Shown piece after piece: positions 41,337 to 50,657 of a DNA stretch of 54,833 nt. The first letter of the stretch is position 1, and every line of letters begins with the position of its first letter. This DNA is from Bacteroides sp. CAG:443. GTDB lineage: Bacteria; Bacteroidota; Bacteroidia; Bacteroidales; Bacteroidaceae. The position numbers were made by a program, and so were the translations under genes. Location of the stretch: assembly GCA_000432735.1 (NCBI GenBank), contig FR887839.1, positions 50,579-105,411 on the forward strand. Direction: 5' to 3'. The notes under the pieces were generated by a model, which did no database searches, was not told where the DNA came from, and worked only from the letters and a program-made list of their open reading frames with translations.

Positions 41337-42350
41337 ATGAAACAAGATTCAGAAGATAAATTAGCTCGTGTTCTAGAGGCTTTAGAGAATCCGTCGTCCT
41401 TTACGAAAGAAGAACTAGACAGTTTGTTTGTCGACGAAGAGTGTGTGCAGAATGCACGTGCCATATTGTCTGCAAGGGAGGCTTTGGCACGGCAGCAGGT
41501 TTCCCAACCTGATATCAATAAGGAATGGAATGCATTCGAGCGCCGGCATAGAAAGACATCGGTTATTCCGTGGAGTATCGGTTTGGTGGCAGCGGCCTGT
41601 ATCGCATTGCTTTTCATTTTGCACAATCCGACAGCCGAGGATAAGGGATTACAGGTATTCGAAGCCATACAGACAGCACATACCGTAAGGCAGGAAACGA
41701 TAAACGGAGTAATGACAATTGAGGTTCCACGCGGAATGCAGAAGCAAATAACATTACCCGATGGTACAGGTGTTACGCTCAATGCGGAAAGCAGCCTTTC
41801 TTACGCTGTTTCCAGTTTCGGTAAGGATATACGCATGGTGACTCTGCAAGGGGAAGGATTGTTCGATGTTGCAAAAGATTCTCTCCATCCGTTTATTGTC
41901 CGGTCCGACGGATTAAGTGCCCGAGTGTTAGGTACTGTGTTCAATGTAAGGAACTATGCCACCGAAAAGATGAAGATAACTTTGTTGTCGGGGTCCTTGA
42001 AGGTCGTTTCTGCACAGAGGGCAGATAGTTTGCTTATCCGTCCCGGTGAACAGGCCGTACTGACTGACAAGCATGAATTGCGCACAGTCAGGACAACACA
42101 GACCGCCGATATTACTGCTTGGAGTGAAGGCAGTTTTTATTTCGACAATCAGACGCTGGTAGAAATATTATGTGAACTGGGGCGCTGGTACAATGTAAAT
42201 GTAGTATTCAGGGATAAGGAATGCATGAACAGCCGCCTGCATTTCAAGGCTTTCAGGAATGAGTCACTTGCTTCCATCATAGAATTGCTGAATTATGTCA
42301 GCAAGAATCCCGTCGTTCTCGAAGATAAGACAATCATTGTCGGAAAATAA
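41337..42350 (+). CDS. FecR-family anti-sigma factor
   Basis: This 337-aa protein has a cytoplasmic N-terminus of about 80 residues, one transmembrane helix (WSIGLVAAACIALLFIL, about 82-98), then the periplasmic FecR domain (about 125-235) with ITLPDGTGVTLNAESSLSY and LQGEGLFDVAKDSLHPFIVRS. A C-terminal DUF4974 region (FDNQTLVEILCELGRWYNVNVVF) ends it. It should hold the ECF factor until the receptor senses its ligand. Confidence 0.95.
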   Translation: MKQDSEDKLARVLEALENPSSFTKEELDSLFVDEECVQNARAILSAREALARQQVSQPDINKEWNAFERRHRKTSVIPWSIGLVAAACIALLFILHNPTAEDKGLQVFEAIQTAHTVRQETINGVMTIEVPRGMQKQITLPDGTGVTLNAESSLSYAVSSFGKDIRMVTLQGEGLFDVAKDSLHPFIVRSDGLSARVLGTVFNVRNYATEKMKITLLSGSLKVVSAQRADSLLIRPGEQAVLTDKHELRTVRTTQTADITAWSEGSFYFDNQTLVEILCELGRWYNVNVVFRDKECMNSRLHFKAFRNESLASIIELLNYVSKNPVVLEDKTIIVGK

Positions 42351-42422
42351 TTTAAAATGCCGGTACCCGTTTTCGGATGTAATTCGTACTGATAGCAAAT
42401 ACTAATTTAAAAGAACGATTTT

Positions 42423-45083
42423 ATGAAACTAAGATTAGCGCAGTCATTCTGCTTCGTTTTATGGTGCAGTTCTGTCCTGACTGCACAGACTACGAAAGCT
42501 ATCGACGTAGAATTACACGATGTCACTCTGGCGGAAGCTCTGAAAGACCTTGAAAACAAAAGTGGTGCCCATATTCTGTTCGATTACAAGGATATAGAGG
42601 CTTATCAGGTAACTTGTCGGGCTGAAGGTCAGACATTCGAGCAAGTAGTACATGCAATACTGGCAGGAAAACCGCTCACTTGTAAGAAAGTACGTGAGAA
42701 TACGTATGTCATTCAGAAGGCCGACTCCGTTCCGGAAAAGCATAAGCCGGATGTTACGTTGTCGGGGCTAGTAACCGATTCTTTGGGCCAGCCTGTCGAT
42801 GCTGCTGTGGTCAGTGTGATGAATGCTCAGACGGGCGTCCCTTTCAATCAGGGTATTACTTCGGAGGAAGGAATCTTCAGTCTTCAGGCAAGGGGAAATA
42901 TACAATTATACGTTAGTTGCTTGGGGTTTACTCCTTATCTGAGTGCTCCTTTTCAGGCTCACCAGGATACCACTTTCCGTGTCAGGCTCCAGTCGTCTAC
43001 CATCCAGTTGGACAATGTGATTGTGGTGGGCGAAAAGCAGACTCCGTCTGTACGTATTGTCAACGGAAATACTGTATTCTTTCCAAAGAACAGTGTTTCG
43101 CTGGCGGGCAGTTCTGCCCTGGATGTATTGAAAAAGACTCCTGGCGTACTGGTAGACGGCAACGATAATGTCAGTATTGGTGGCAGAAACGGTGTCTTGA
43201 TTATTTTCAACGGAAAGCCGACTTACATGAAGCAGGAAGAATTGATTACCATGTTGAAGTCTATGTCATCGGCAACCGTTACTTCTATTGAAATTATCAA
43301 CAATCCGTCAGCGCAATACGATGCGGAAGGTTCCGGCGGAATCATTAACATCAATACGCAGCAGAAGCGTACGGAGGGATATTCGTTTTCGGTCAATAAT
43401 GGAGTTTCTTATTGGGATAATGTCCGTCAGAATACCGAATTGGCTTTTAGTTATACCAGAAACAAGTTCAGTTTGATGGGTAACTATCATCATCAGTTCG
43501 GATATTATAATCTGGATTACGGAATGCGACGCATTCAGTCGGGGAAAGAATATGATAGTCCGACAAGTGATACCGACAAGCGAAAGACCATTGCCGGCAG
43601 CTTGGACTTTGAATATAAGTTCAATGACCGGAATCTGATTGGCGGACAATTGACTGCAAATGCGCTATTCGGCCCTGGACAAACCATTACTACTACCGAA
43701 ATCCGAGATCAGGCGCATGATAAGCTGGAGCAGATTCTGTATGCCCAAAACGATTATTACATGCAGAAAGGGAACCGGTATGGGGCAAATGTCTATTATG
43801 TGTCGATGCCGAAGGAGGGTACAAAATATACCCTCGATGCAAACTATGCGTGGTTTGATGGCGGTTCCGGGAATTTGCAGCCCAATACTTATCGGTCGCC
43901 CGGCGGTGACATTATCAATGACTATTTGTATAAATCAGTAAACAGCAGAAACATCCATATCTATGCGCTGGCTTATAATCAGCAGCATAAGCTGGGAAAG
44001 GGAGAGTTGAAATCGGGTATCAAGTTTTCGAATGTTCATGCAGACAATGGATATCAGTTTTATGAAATAAAAGACAATCAGGAAATAATCGACGCAACGC
44101 AATCGAATGATTTTACCTATAAGGAGCAAATTCTGGCGGCGTATGTACTGTATTCGTTTCCTTTGGGGAGCAAGATAAATATGGAACTGGGCCTGAGAGG
44201 AGAACAGACATGGTCCGACGGACGGTTGTTTACAATAAATGGTTTGAATAATGAAGAGAACAGGCGCAGCTATCTCAATGTTTTTCCTTCTGTCAACCTG
44301 AATTATCAGATAACGGACGAGCAGTCACTGGCTGTCGGTTATGGAGGGAGAATAGACCGGCCGGCGTATCAGGACCTGAATCCGTTTGAATACCTTCTGG
44401 ATGAGTTGTCGTACTGGAAAGGAAATCCCTTCCTTACTCCGCAAAAGACTCATCGGGTGACCGCAACATATACCAACAAGCGTACTTCGGTGACAGCGGC
44501 GTATACTTATATGAAAGATTATAAGGCACAGATCACAGATACGTTGTCTATAAACAAGGTAATTATGACTCCTAAAAATATAGGTAAACAACAGCAGTTC
44601 TCTATTACACTGAATCAGGGCTTTCAGTTTGTTCGCTGGTGGGAGATGAATGCTAATCTGGTAGGATATTATGTCAAGAAAGATATTGCTTTCGACAGTT
44701 ACAGGAGGTTCAACAAAGATGCTTTTGCCGGTATCTTTACTTTGATGAATACGTTCCGGCTTCCGTGGAAGTTGCAGCTGGAGGTAAACGGATCGTATGC
44801 TACCCGAAGACTGGGCGCTTCGAACGAAAAGATGGAACCCAGTGGTTACGTAGACTTGGCACTCGGCAGGACGTTCCTGAAGAAGCGTCTGGCTGTGAAT
44901 CTGGCATTGACAGACTTGTTCTGGACCAATAACTGGGATAATTATAGTTCTTTCGACGGTTTCCAGCTTTGGAACTGGGGAAAAGGTGAATCCCGGCAGA
45001 TAAAACTGAATATATCTTACCGTTTTGGTAAGGAAAAGAGCCGTTCCCACCAGCAGAATTTTGAGGAATTGGATCGATTGTAG
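42423..45083 (+). CDS. TonB-dependent outer-membrane receptor with N-terminal signalling (STN) domain
   Basis: The 886-aa protein has a signal peptide (1-21), an STN domain (about 22-100, VELHDVTLAEALKDLENKSGAHILFDY), a carboxypeptidase-like regulatory beta-sandwich (about 112-195), a plug (VGEKQTPSVRIVNGNTVFF onward) and a long beta-barrel of the OMP_b-brl_3 type. The STN domain fits signalling through the FecR anti-sigma factor encoded just upstream. There is no SusD gene after it, so this is not a standard polysaccharide-utilisation SusC. Its ligand (iron chelate, peptide or other) is unknown. A terminator follows. Confidence 0.93.
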   Translation: MKLRLAQSFCFVLWCSSVLTAQTTKAIDVELHDVTLAEALKDLENKSGAHILFDYKDIEAYQVTCRAEGQTFEQVVHAILAGKPLTCKKVRENTYVIQKADSVPEKHKPDVTLSGLVTDSLGQPVDAAVVSVMNAQTGVPFNQGITSEEGIFSLQARGNIQLYVSCLGFTPYLSAPFQAHQDTTFRVRLQSSTIQLDNVIVVGEKQTPSVRIVNGNTVFFPKNSVSLAGSSALDVLKKTPGVLVDGNDNVSIGGRNGVLIIFNGKPTYMKQEELITMLKSMSSATVTSIEIINNPSAQYDAEGSGGIININTQQKRTEGYSFSVNNGVSYWDNVRQNTELAFSYTRNKFSLMGNYHHQFGYYNLDYGMRRIQSGKEYDSPTSDTDKRKTIAGSLDFEYKFNDRNLIGGQLTANALFGPGQTITTTEIRDQAHDKLEQILYAQNDYYMQKGNRYGANVYYVSMPKEGTKYTLDANYAWFDGGSGNLQPNTYRSPGGDIINDYLYKSVNSRNIHIYALAYNQQHKLGKGELKSGIKFSNVHADNGYQFYEIKDNQEIIDATQSNDFTYKEQILAAYVLYSFPLGSKINMELGLRGEQTWSDGRLFTINGLNNEENRRSYLNVFPSVNLNYQITDEQSLAVGYGGRIDRPAYQDLNPFEYLLDELSYWKGNPFLTPQKTHRVTATYTNKRTSVTAAYTYMKDYKAQITDTLSINKVIMTPKNIGKQQQFSITLNQGFQFVRWWEMNANLVGYYVKKDIAFDSYRRFNKDAFAGIFTLMNTFRLPWKLQLEVNGSYATRRLGASNEKMEPSGYVDLALGRTFLKKRLAVNLALTDLFWTNNWDNYSSFDGFQLWNWGKGESRQIKLNISYRFGKEKSRSHQQNFEELDRL

Positions 45084-45095
45084 TTGGATTGAAAT

Positions 45096-45116
45096 ACCGG
45101 GATTATTCCGGTTTTA
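45096..45116 (+). terminator. Short terminator after the TonB receptor
   Basis: ACCGG (45096-45100) pairs with CCGGT (45108-45112) followed by TTT. It is small but correctly placed 13 bp after the stop. Confidence 0.5.
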
Positions 45117-45193
45117 CGTAAAGATTTATCAAAGTATGGTTCTATGCTGCGAGTATAACTCCAGAAACCGCTGAACCATTTTTATACATAAAA

Positions 45194-45239
45194 GAAGAGT
45201 CATAGTAAACCACGTTGGAAGGATATACTATGACTCTTC
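45194..45239 (-). terminator. Terminator of the leftward dnaN-to-TPR block
   Basis: GAAGAGTCATAGTA (45194-45207) pairs perfectly with TACTATGACTCTTC (45226-45239), loop of 18. On the minus strand it is followed by TTTTATG, 35 bp after the TPR gene stop. It may also serve the plus-strand receptor gene. Confidence 0.85.
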
Positions 45240-45273
45240 GATTTATACCTGAAAAAGATTCAGGCGGGATGTT

Positions 45274-46974
45274 TTATTTCTTGTATTTTTCGAGTAGTCC
45301 GATGGCTACTTCATCGCCCAGATCGCTTGCTTTCTGTAAATTGGCAATTCCTTTGTCCATCTGCTTCTGCTGAACCTGAATGTATCCCAGCATACGATAG
45401 GCAGGAGCGTTTTGCGGGTCTATCGAAATTGCTTTTTCCAATGCTTTGATAGCTTCGTCTATCTGATTGACACGCAGGCATGCACCTCCTTTTTCTACCC
45501 AGTAATTGACATTGTTCGGATCCAGTTCTACTGCCTTGTTGATGTCATCTATTGCTTGCTGGTACATGCGGCATTGCATTTCAGCCTGCATACGTGTCAG
45601 GTAAAATTCTGCCGAAACTTGTCCTAACATGGCATCGTAAAAGTCATTATAGTCGGACACTGCTCCGCGGAAATCTTCTACCGCAATCTTGGCACCGGCA
45701 CGTTCGTACAAGTAGGGGGCTGCATCTTCTCCGTAGGGTTTGTTGAAGCGTGCTATAGCACTATCCATTAAGGCAACAACTTCCTTTTTGTCTACTCCTT
45801 CCATCAAGTCTTTGGCTTTAGCGCTCGAATAGAATGTTGCAGCGGAAGCAAGCGGGCTCTTGTTTACCTTGTCGTAAGCAGTAAACGCCTCTGCATACTT
45901 TTGCATGGCAAAATAAATATCTCCCTGTACCTGATAGTAAATAGGTTGCTGAGCTATCTGGATGGCTTCATTTATTTCATTCAGCGCGCGGTCGAAAGTC
46001 CAGTCGGCATAAGTCGGTTTATCTCCCTTGTTCAACTGGTAACTGTAAAGCAGTTTGGCGATGTTGTAGTGAGCATCATCCTTTTGCTTGGACAGATCAA
46101 GCATCTTGTTCATGTCCTCGGTTGCCAGAGTGTTGTGGGTATCGTCGCCGAAGTTCATGTAACACGTAGCACGACGTAGATAGCCTTCCTGATTTTCCGG
46201 ATATTTAGCAATGAAATCGTTCAACAGGTTCAGATAGCTGTCACGGTCGAGCGTAGAAGCCGCCATATACAGATAAACCAGGGCTTGCGATTCATCTTCG
46301 GGAAGTCCTTTCTTGATACCGATCGATTTTAGGGTAAGATCGTTTACCGATAAGGGGCTGATAGACAATGACGATGCATAAGTTACACCGATGGCATAAC
46401 TTTCCTTGCTTTCCGGATCGGCATTTTTCTGAATCAATCCCAGTACCTCTCCGTTGGCATTCATAACCGGACAACTTACGGTCTTATCCGTAGTTTGCAT
46501 GTTCAGCGTATAGTAGAACGAATTGTTGGCAATGGTATCAATTCGGGCAATTGTACCGTTCTGTCCTTCGGCCGATTTCTGGGTAGAGTAGGGAAGCAGG
46601 TAAACGGTTTCACCTGTCTTAGCAGTCTGCGAGGCCGGTTGCAGGGCAGCAGCTTTCTTGTCGAACTCCGTCTTGAACTTCACAACATCGTACATGTCGT
46701 TTGCTCCCATGATGTATTCTACGGGCAGTTCCTTACCGTCTGCCGTTACGATTACTGCATGGTCGGCACCTTTGAACAGGGTATAGTCGGAAACGGCGGT
46801 TCCTTCTTCATCGATGTAGAATCCGTTTCCCGTATTCAGAATCTGGTTGTCCTTATTGTAAGTGATGACCGAAAAGACTGCTTTTCTGGCTTTACTGGCC
46901 CATTTGGGAAGTTCTTGTGAAAATCCGGTAAGGAAGGACATCCCACAAGCTACTATAAGTAATGTCTTTTTCAT
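45274..46974 (-). CDS. Secreted pseudoprotease-TPR protein
   Basis: This 566-aa protein has a signal peptide (1-20), a trypsin-like domain (about 25-200) and 6-8 TPR repeats (about 225-560). The first domain keeps the S1 frame (GNGFYIDEEGTAVSDYTLFKGADH, YDVVKF, MNANGEVLGLI). However, the position of the catalytic His reads Thr65, the Ser of GNSGGP is replaced in the segment KTVSCPVMN, and only Asp96 remains. It is therefore likely a non-catalytic protease fold used for binding. It lies 20 bp after rlmB, at the end of the leftward block. Confidence 0.8.
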   Translation of the reverse strand: MKKTLLIVACGMSFLTGFSQELPKWASKARKAVFSVITYNKDNQILNTGNGFYIDEEGTAVSDYTLFKGADHAVIVTADGKELPVEYIMGANDMYDVVKFKTEFDKKAAALQPASQTAKTGETVYLLPYSTQKSAEGQNGTIARIDTIANNSFYYTLNMQTTDKTVSCPVMNANGEVLGLIQKNADPESKESYAIGVTYASSLSISPLSVNDLTLKSIGIKKGLPEDESQALVYLYMAASTLDRDSYLNLLNDFIAKYPENQEGYLRRATCYMNFGDDTHNTLATEDMNKMLDLSKQKDDAHYNIAKLLYSYQLNKGDKPTYADWTFDRALNEINEAIQIAQQPIYYQVQGDIYFAMQKYAEAFTAYDKVNKSPLASAATFYSSAKAKDLMEGVDKKEVVALMDSAIARFNKPYGEDAAPYLYERAGAKIAVEDFRGAVSDYNDFYDAMLGQVSAEFYLTRMQAEMQCRMYQQAIDDINKAVELDPNNVNYWVEKGGACLRVNQIDEAIKALEKAISIDPQNAPAYRMLGYIQVQQKQMDKGIANLQKASDLGDEVAIGLLEKYKK

Positions 46975-46994
46975 GTGTTTTTATTTTTATGTTT

Positions 46995-47747
46995 TTATTC
47001 TTCGTTAGCGAATCCGCGTTGCTTGATGGCTTCGTAAATCAGGATGCCTGCGGCTACCGACACATTGAGTGACTCGATGGAACCGAACAGTGGAATCTTG
47101 ATCCATTCATCACACAGAGAAAGGTGTTCGTAGGGTACACCCGTGTCTTCTGCTCCCATGATGATACAAGTAGGATCTGTATAAGTTGCCTTGGTGTAAT
47201 CGTAGTCGCCTTTTTCGGTTGCAGCAACGATTTTGAATCCGCTTTCTTTCAGGAACTTGATGGTGTTGGTCAGGTTGTTCTCACGGCATACCGGGATGGT
47301 GTGCAATGCTCCGGCCGAAGTCTTGATGGCATCGGCATTCACGCTGACACTGTTTTTCGAAGGAATGATAATAGCATCCACTCCGGCACATTCGCAGGTA
47401 CGCGCAATGGCACCGAAGTTGCGTACGTCGGTCAGTCCGTCCAGCATGATCAGCAGCGGATTCTTGCCTTGTTCAAAGAGGAACGGAACAATATCTTCCG
47501 TGCGCTGGTAGGTAATGGGAGAGATGAATGCAACGACTCCCTGATGGTTTTTCTTCGTGATACGGTTGATGCGTTCTACCGGTACCCGTTGTACGGGGAT
47601 GAAAGTATCTTTCAGTGCAGCAAAAAGTTCTTTCGAGAGATCACTCTGGATATCCTTTTTTACCAGTACCTTGTCTATTTCCTTACCTGCCTGTATGGCT
47701 TCGATGACGGCTCTTACGCCGAATATCATTTCGTTTTTTTCAATCAT
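46995..47747 (-). CDS. rlmB: 23S rRNA (guanosine-2'-O-)-methyltransferase RlmB
   Basis: This 250-aa SpoU-family enzyme has the N-terminal substrate-binding domain (MIFGVRAVIEAIQAGKEIDKV) and the SPOUT knot with GLTDVRNFGAIARTCECAGVDAIIIP, IIMGAEDTGVPYE and IPLFGSIESLNVSVAAGI. RlmB methylates G2251 of 23S rRNA; the SpoU family also includes tRNA enzymes, so the exact target is slightly uncertain. I use the start at 47747; the longer frame would run back into the recN end. It is 19 bp downstream of recN. Confidence 0.93.
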   Translation of the reverse strand: MIEKNEMIFGVRAVIEAIQAGKEIDKVLVKKDIQSDLSKELFAALKDTFIPVQRVPVERINRITKKNHQGVVAFISPITYQRTEDIVPFLFEQGKNPLLIMLDGLTDVRNFGAIARTCECAGVDAIIIPSKNSVSVNADAIKTSAGALHTIPVCRENNLTNTIKFLKESGFKIVAATEKGDYDYTKATYTDPTCIIMGAEDTGVPYEHLSLCDEWIKIPLFGSIESLNVSVAAGILIYEAIKQRGFANEE

Positions 47748-47766
47748 ATCTTGTTTTGTTTCGTTT

Positions 47767-49440
47767 TTAAAGACTTGAGTTTCCTGCCAGCAGTGCGCGC
47801 GCATTGTTCAAGGCGGCTTCTGTAAGTGTACTTCCGCTCAGCATATTCGCTATTTCCTGTACACGCTCTTCCTGTGTAAGCAGTCGGATGTGGCTGTTGG
47901 TGCCTGTTTCAGTATCTTCCTTGTAAACCTTATAGTGCGCACTTCCTCGTGCTGCAATCTGCGGAAGATGGGTGATACTGATCACCTGACGGTTCTGTCG
48001 TCCCATATCCTGCATGATAAGTGCCATCTTTTCGGCTATCGAACCCGATACACCCGTATCAATTTCGTCGAAAATGATGGTCGGTAGTTTTACGGCTCCA
48101 GCAATCATGGCTTTCAGCGAAAGCATGACACGGGCAATTTCTCCTCCCGAAGCAATGGAGGCCACATTCTGCAAGGTCCCGTTTTTGTTGGCCGAGAAAA
48201 GAAATGTCACACTGTCCATACCCTTTGCATCCGGTTCCTTGCGGGGAGTCAGTTCCACAGCAAAGCGTACATTGGGCATACCCAGAGGAACGAGCAGTGA
48301 TTTCATGTGTTCCTCTATATGGCGTGCCGATGCGGTACGGAGAGCTGCGAGCTGCGAGGCTTGTTTCAGCACTTCTTCATAAAGGGCTGTCTTTCGGTTG
48401 TTCAGTTCGGCAATGCGGTCGTCGAAGGAAGTAATGGCATTCAGTTGCTTGCGGTAATTGGCCGTCAGTTCGATCAATGCTTCTACCGAGTCGACTTTAT
48501 GTTTTTGCTGGAGGCTGTAAATCTGGTTCAGCCGTTCGTTCACATAATCCAGTCGTGAAGGATTAAACTCGATTTCCTCTTCGGCACCAGCCAGATCGTG
48601 TGCAATATCTTTCAGCTCGATATAACAACTGTTCAGCCGTTCGGTCCATTCGCTTGCCGGAGCATATACACGTGCAATGTTCTGTAAGGTCTGCATGCAC
48701 TCCTTGGTCTGTGAGAGTGCCCCGCCTTCTTCACCGTCTATCAGTTGTTCGGCTTTGTACAGTCCGGCCTTTATATCTTCTGCGTGGCTCAAGGTTTCGG
48801 CTTCCTGTTCCAGTTCACTCTGTTCACCTTCCTTCAGATTGGCTTCTTCCAGTTGCTCCAGCTGGAAACGAATATAATCTTCGTCCTTGCGGCTCTTTTC
48901 TGCCTGTTCGATAAAATCGTCCAGTTCGCGGCATACCTGTCTGTAGTTTGCATACACTTGCTGATAGGCGGCAAGCTGCTTGTCGTCCTGTGCCAGAATA
49001 TCCAGTATATTCAACTGGAAACCCTCTTTGTTGAGCAGCAGGTTCTGATGCTGACTGTGCACATCGATGAGTTTCTCTCCCAGCACTTTCATCTGGGCAA
49101 GTGAAGCAGGAGTATCGTTGATGAAGGCGCGGCTTTTCCCGTTGGCCGATACTTCCCGTCGCAAGATACATTCGTCGGGATCGTATTCGATGTCGTTCTC
49201 GGCAAAGAAAGCCTCCATGCCATAAGTGGATATGCGGAACTTAGCTTCGACGATGCATTTGGAGGCTCCGTTTTTGATAGCCTTGACATCGGCACGCTGT
49301 CCCAGCAAGAGACCGATTGCTCCTAAAATGATGGATTTACCGGCACCTGTTTCACCTGTAATGACCGAGAAGCCGGATGAAAAATCAATATCCAGCTTAT
49401 CAATCAGCGCATAGTTTTGTATATAAATAGACTGTAACAT
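47767..49440 (-). CDS. recN: DNA repair protein RecN
   Basis: This 557-aa SMC-like ATPase has Walker A in GETGAGKSIILGAIGLLLGQR near residue 30, two coiled-coil stretches (about 160-370), and the C-terminal ABC signature LSLKAMIAG with Walker B TIIFDEIDTGVSG. It acts in double-strand-break repair. It lies 20 bp downstream of coaBC in the leftward block. The length is normal. Confidence 0.96.
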   Translation of the reverse strand: MLQSIYIQNYALIDKLDIDFSSGFSVITGETGAGKSIILGAIGLLLGQRADVKAIKNGASKCIVEAKFRISTYGMEAFFAENDIEYDPDECILRREVSANGKSRAFINDTPASLAQMKVLGEKLIDVHSQHQNLLLNKEGFQLNILDILAQDDKQLAAYQQVYANYRQVCRELDDFIEQAEKSRKDEDYIRFQLEQLEEANLKEGEQSELEQEAETLSHAEDIKAGLYKAEQLIDGEEGGALSQTKECMQTLQNIARVYAPASEWTERLNSCYIELKDIAHDLAGAEEEIEFNPSRLDYVNERLNQIYSLQQKHKVDSVEALIELTANYRKQLNAITSFDDRIAELNNRKTALYEEVLKQASQLAALRTASARHIEEHMKSLLVPLGMPNVRFAVELTPRKEPDAKGMDSVTFLFSANKNGTLQNVASIASGGEIARVMLSLKAMIAGAVKLPTIIFDEIDTGVSGSIAEKMALIMQDMGRQNRQVISITHLPQIAARGSAHYKVYKEDTETGTNSHIRLLTQEERVQEIANMLSGSTLTEAALNNARALLAGNSSL

Positions 49441-49460
49441 ACGTATTCCTTTCGGTTTAC

Positions 49461-50657
49461 TTAATGGAGGATGGCAGCAAGTTTATCGATGATATCTTCT
49501 GCAACTTCCTTTTTCCCTTTCAGTGGATAGGGGGTTTCTCCCTGTCGGTCGATAATGGTGATTTTATTGGTATCGCAACGGAAACCGGCACCTTTGTCGT
49601 TCAGCGAGTTGAGTACGATGAAATCGAAGTTCTTCCGTTCCAGTTTGTCCTGGGCATGCTGTACTTCATCGTTGGTTTCCAAGGCAAACCCGACCAGACG
49701 CTGGTGAGGCTGTTTCTCCTTACCCAGTGCTGCTGCGATATCCTGTGTCGGTTTCAGGCGTAGAACCAGATCTTCTTTTTCCCGTTTGATCTTATGGTCG
49801 GCAGTCTGTTCCGGTGTAAAGTCGGCCACTGCTGCACAAAGAATACCTGCGTCGGCTTCGGCGTATGCCTTCTTTGCCTCACGATACATCTGTTCAGCGC
49901 TTTCAACGTCTATCCGATGGATACGCGGATGTACGGTTGTCAGGTTAACCGGTCCGCTGACGAGGGTTACTTCTGCTCCCCGTTCGGCACAGACTTCTGC
50001 CAGGGCATAGCCCATCTTTCCCGAAGAATAGTTTCCGATAAAGCGTACCGGATCAATCTTTTCGTACGTGGGGCCGGCAGTAATCATCACCTTTTTACCT
50101 TTCAGGTCCTCCTGTCGGGCAAAGAAAGCCTCCAGTACCTCTACAATCTTTTCCGGCTCTTCCATTCGTCCTTTTCCCACCAGGTGACTGGCAAGCTCGC
50201 CCGATGCCGGTTCGATGATGTGATTTCCGTACGAGCGGAGAATATCGAGGTTATGCTGTGTAGAAGGATGGGCAAACATGTCGAGGTCCATGGCCGGAGC
50301 CACGAACACGGGAGCCTTCATCGAAAGGTAAGTCGTAACCAGCATGTTGTCGGCTATGCCGTGAGCCATCTTGCCGATGGTAGAAGCGGTAGCCGGAGCT
50401 ATGACCATGGCATCGGCCCATAACCCTAGGTCTACGTGGCTGTGCCATGTTCCGTCGCGCTGTGCAAAGAACTCACTGATGACAGGTTTGCTGGTCAGTG
50501 CCGACAGCGTGATGGGGGTGATGAATTCTTTTCCAGCTGGTGTGATGACGATTTGTACTTCCGCACCCTTCTTTATCAGCAGGCGTGTAAGGATGGCTGC
50601 TTTGTAAGCGGCAATACTTCCCGTAATGCCCAATACTATTTTCTTTCCTTTCATCAT
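49461..50657 (-). CDS. coaBC: Bifunctional phosphopantothenoylcysteine decarboxylase/synthetase
   Basis: CoaBC makes 4'-phosphopantetheine precursor from phosphopantothenate and cysteine for coenzyme A. The N-terminal flavoprotein (CoaC, about 1-180) has KIVLGITGSIAAYKAAIL and the PAMDLDMFAHP active-site motif. The C-terminal CoaB half has GPTYEKIDPVRFIGNYSSGKMGYALAE. The start ATGATG overlaps the stop of the upstream exonuclease, indicating coupling. Either of the first two ATGs may be used. Confidence 0.97.
   Translation of the reverse strand: MMKGKKIVLGITGSIAAYKAAILTRLLIKKGAEVQIVITPAGKEFITPITLSALTSKPVISEFFAQRDGTWHSHVDLGLWADAMVIAPATASTIGKMAHGIADNMLVTTYLSMKAPVFVAPAMDLDMFAHPSTQHNLDILRSYGNHIIEPASGELASHLVGKGRMEEPEKIVEVLEAFFARQEDLKGKKVMITAGPTYEKIDPVRFIGNYSSGKMGYALAEVCAERGAEVTLVSGPVNLTTVHPRIHRIDVESAEQMYREAKKAYAEADAGILCAAVADFTPEQTADHKIKREKEDLVLRLKPTQDIAAALGKEKQPHQRLVGFALETNDEVQHAQDKLERKNFDFIVLNSLNDKGAGFRCDTNKITIIDRQGETPYPLKGKKEVAEDIIDKLAAILH

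Noticed and set aside
47767..47804. Longer rlmB start overlapping the recN end
   Set aside because: The extra 19 residues are reverse reading of the recN C-terminus region; the conserved protein begins at 47747.
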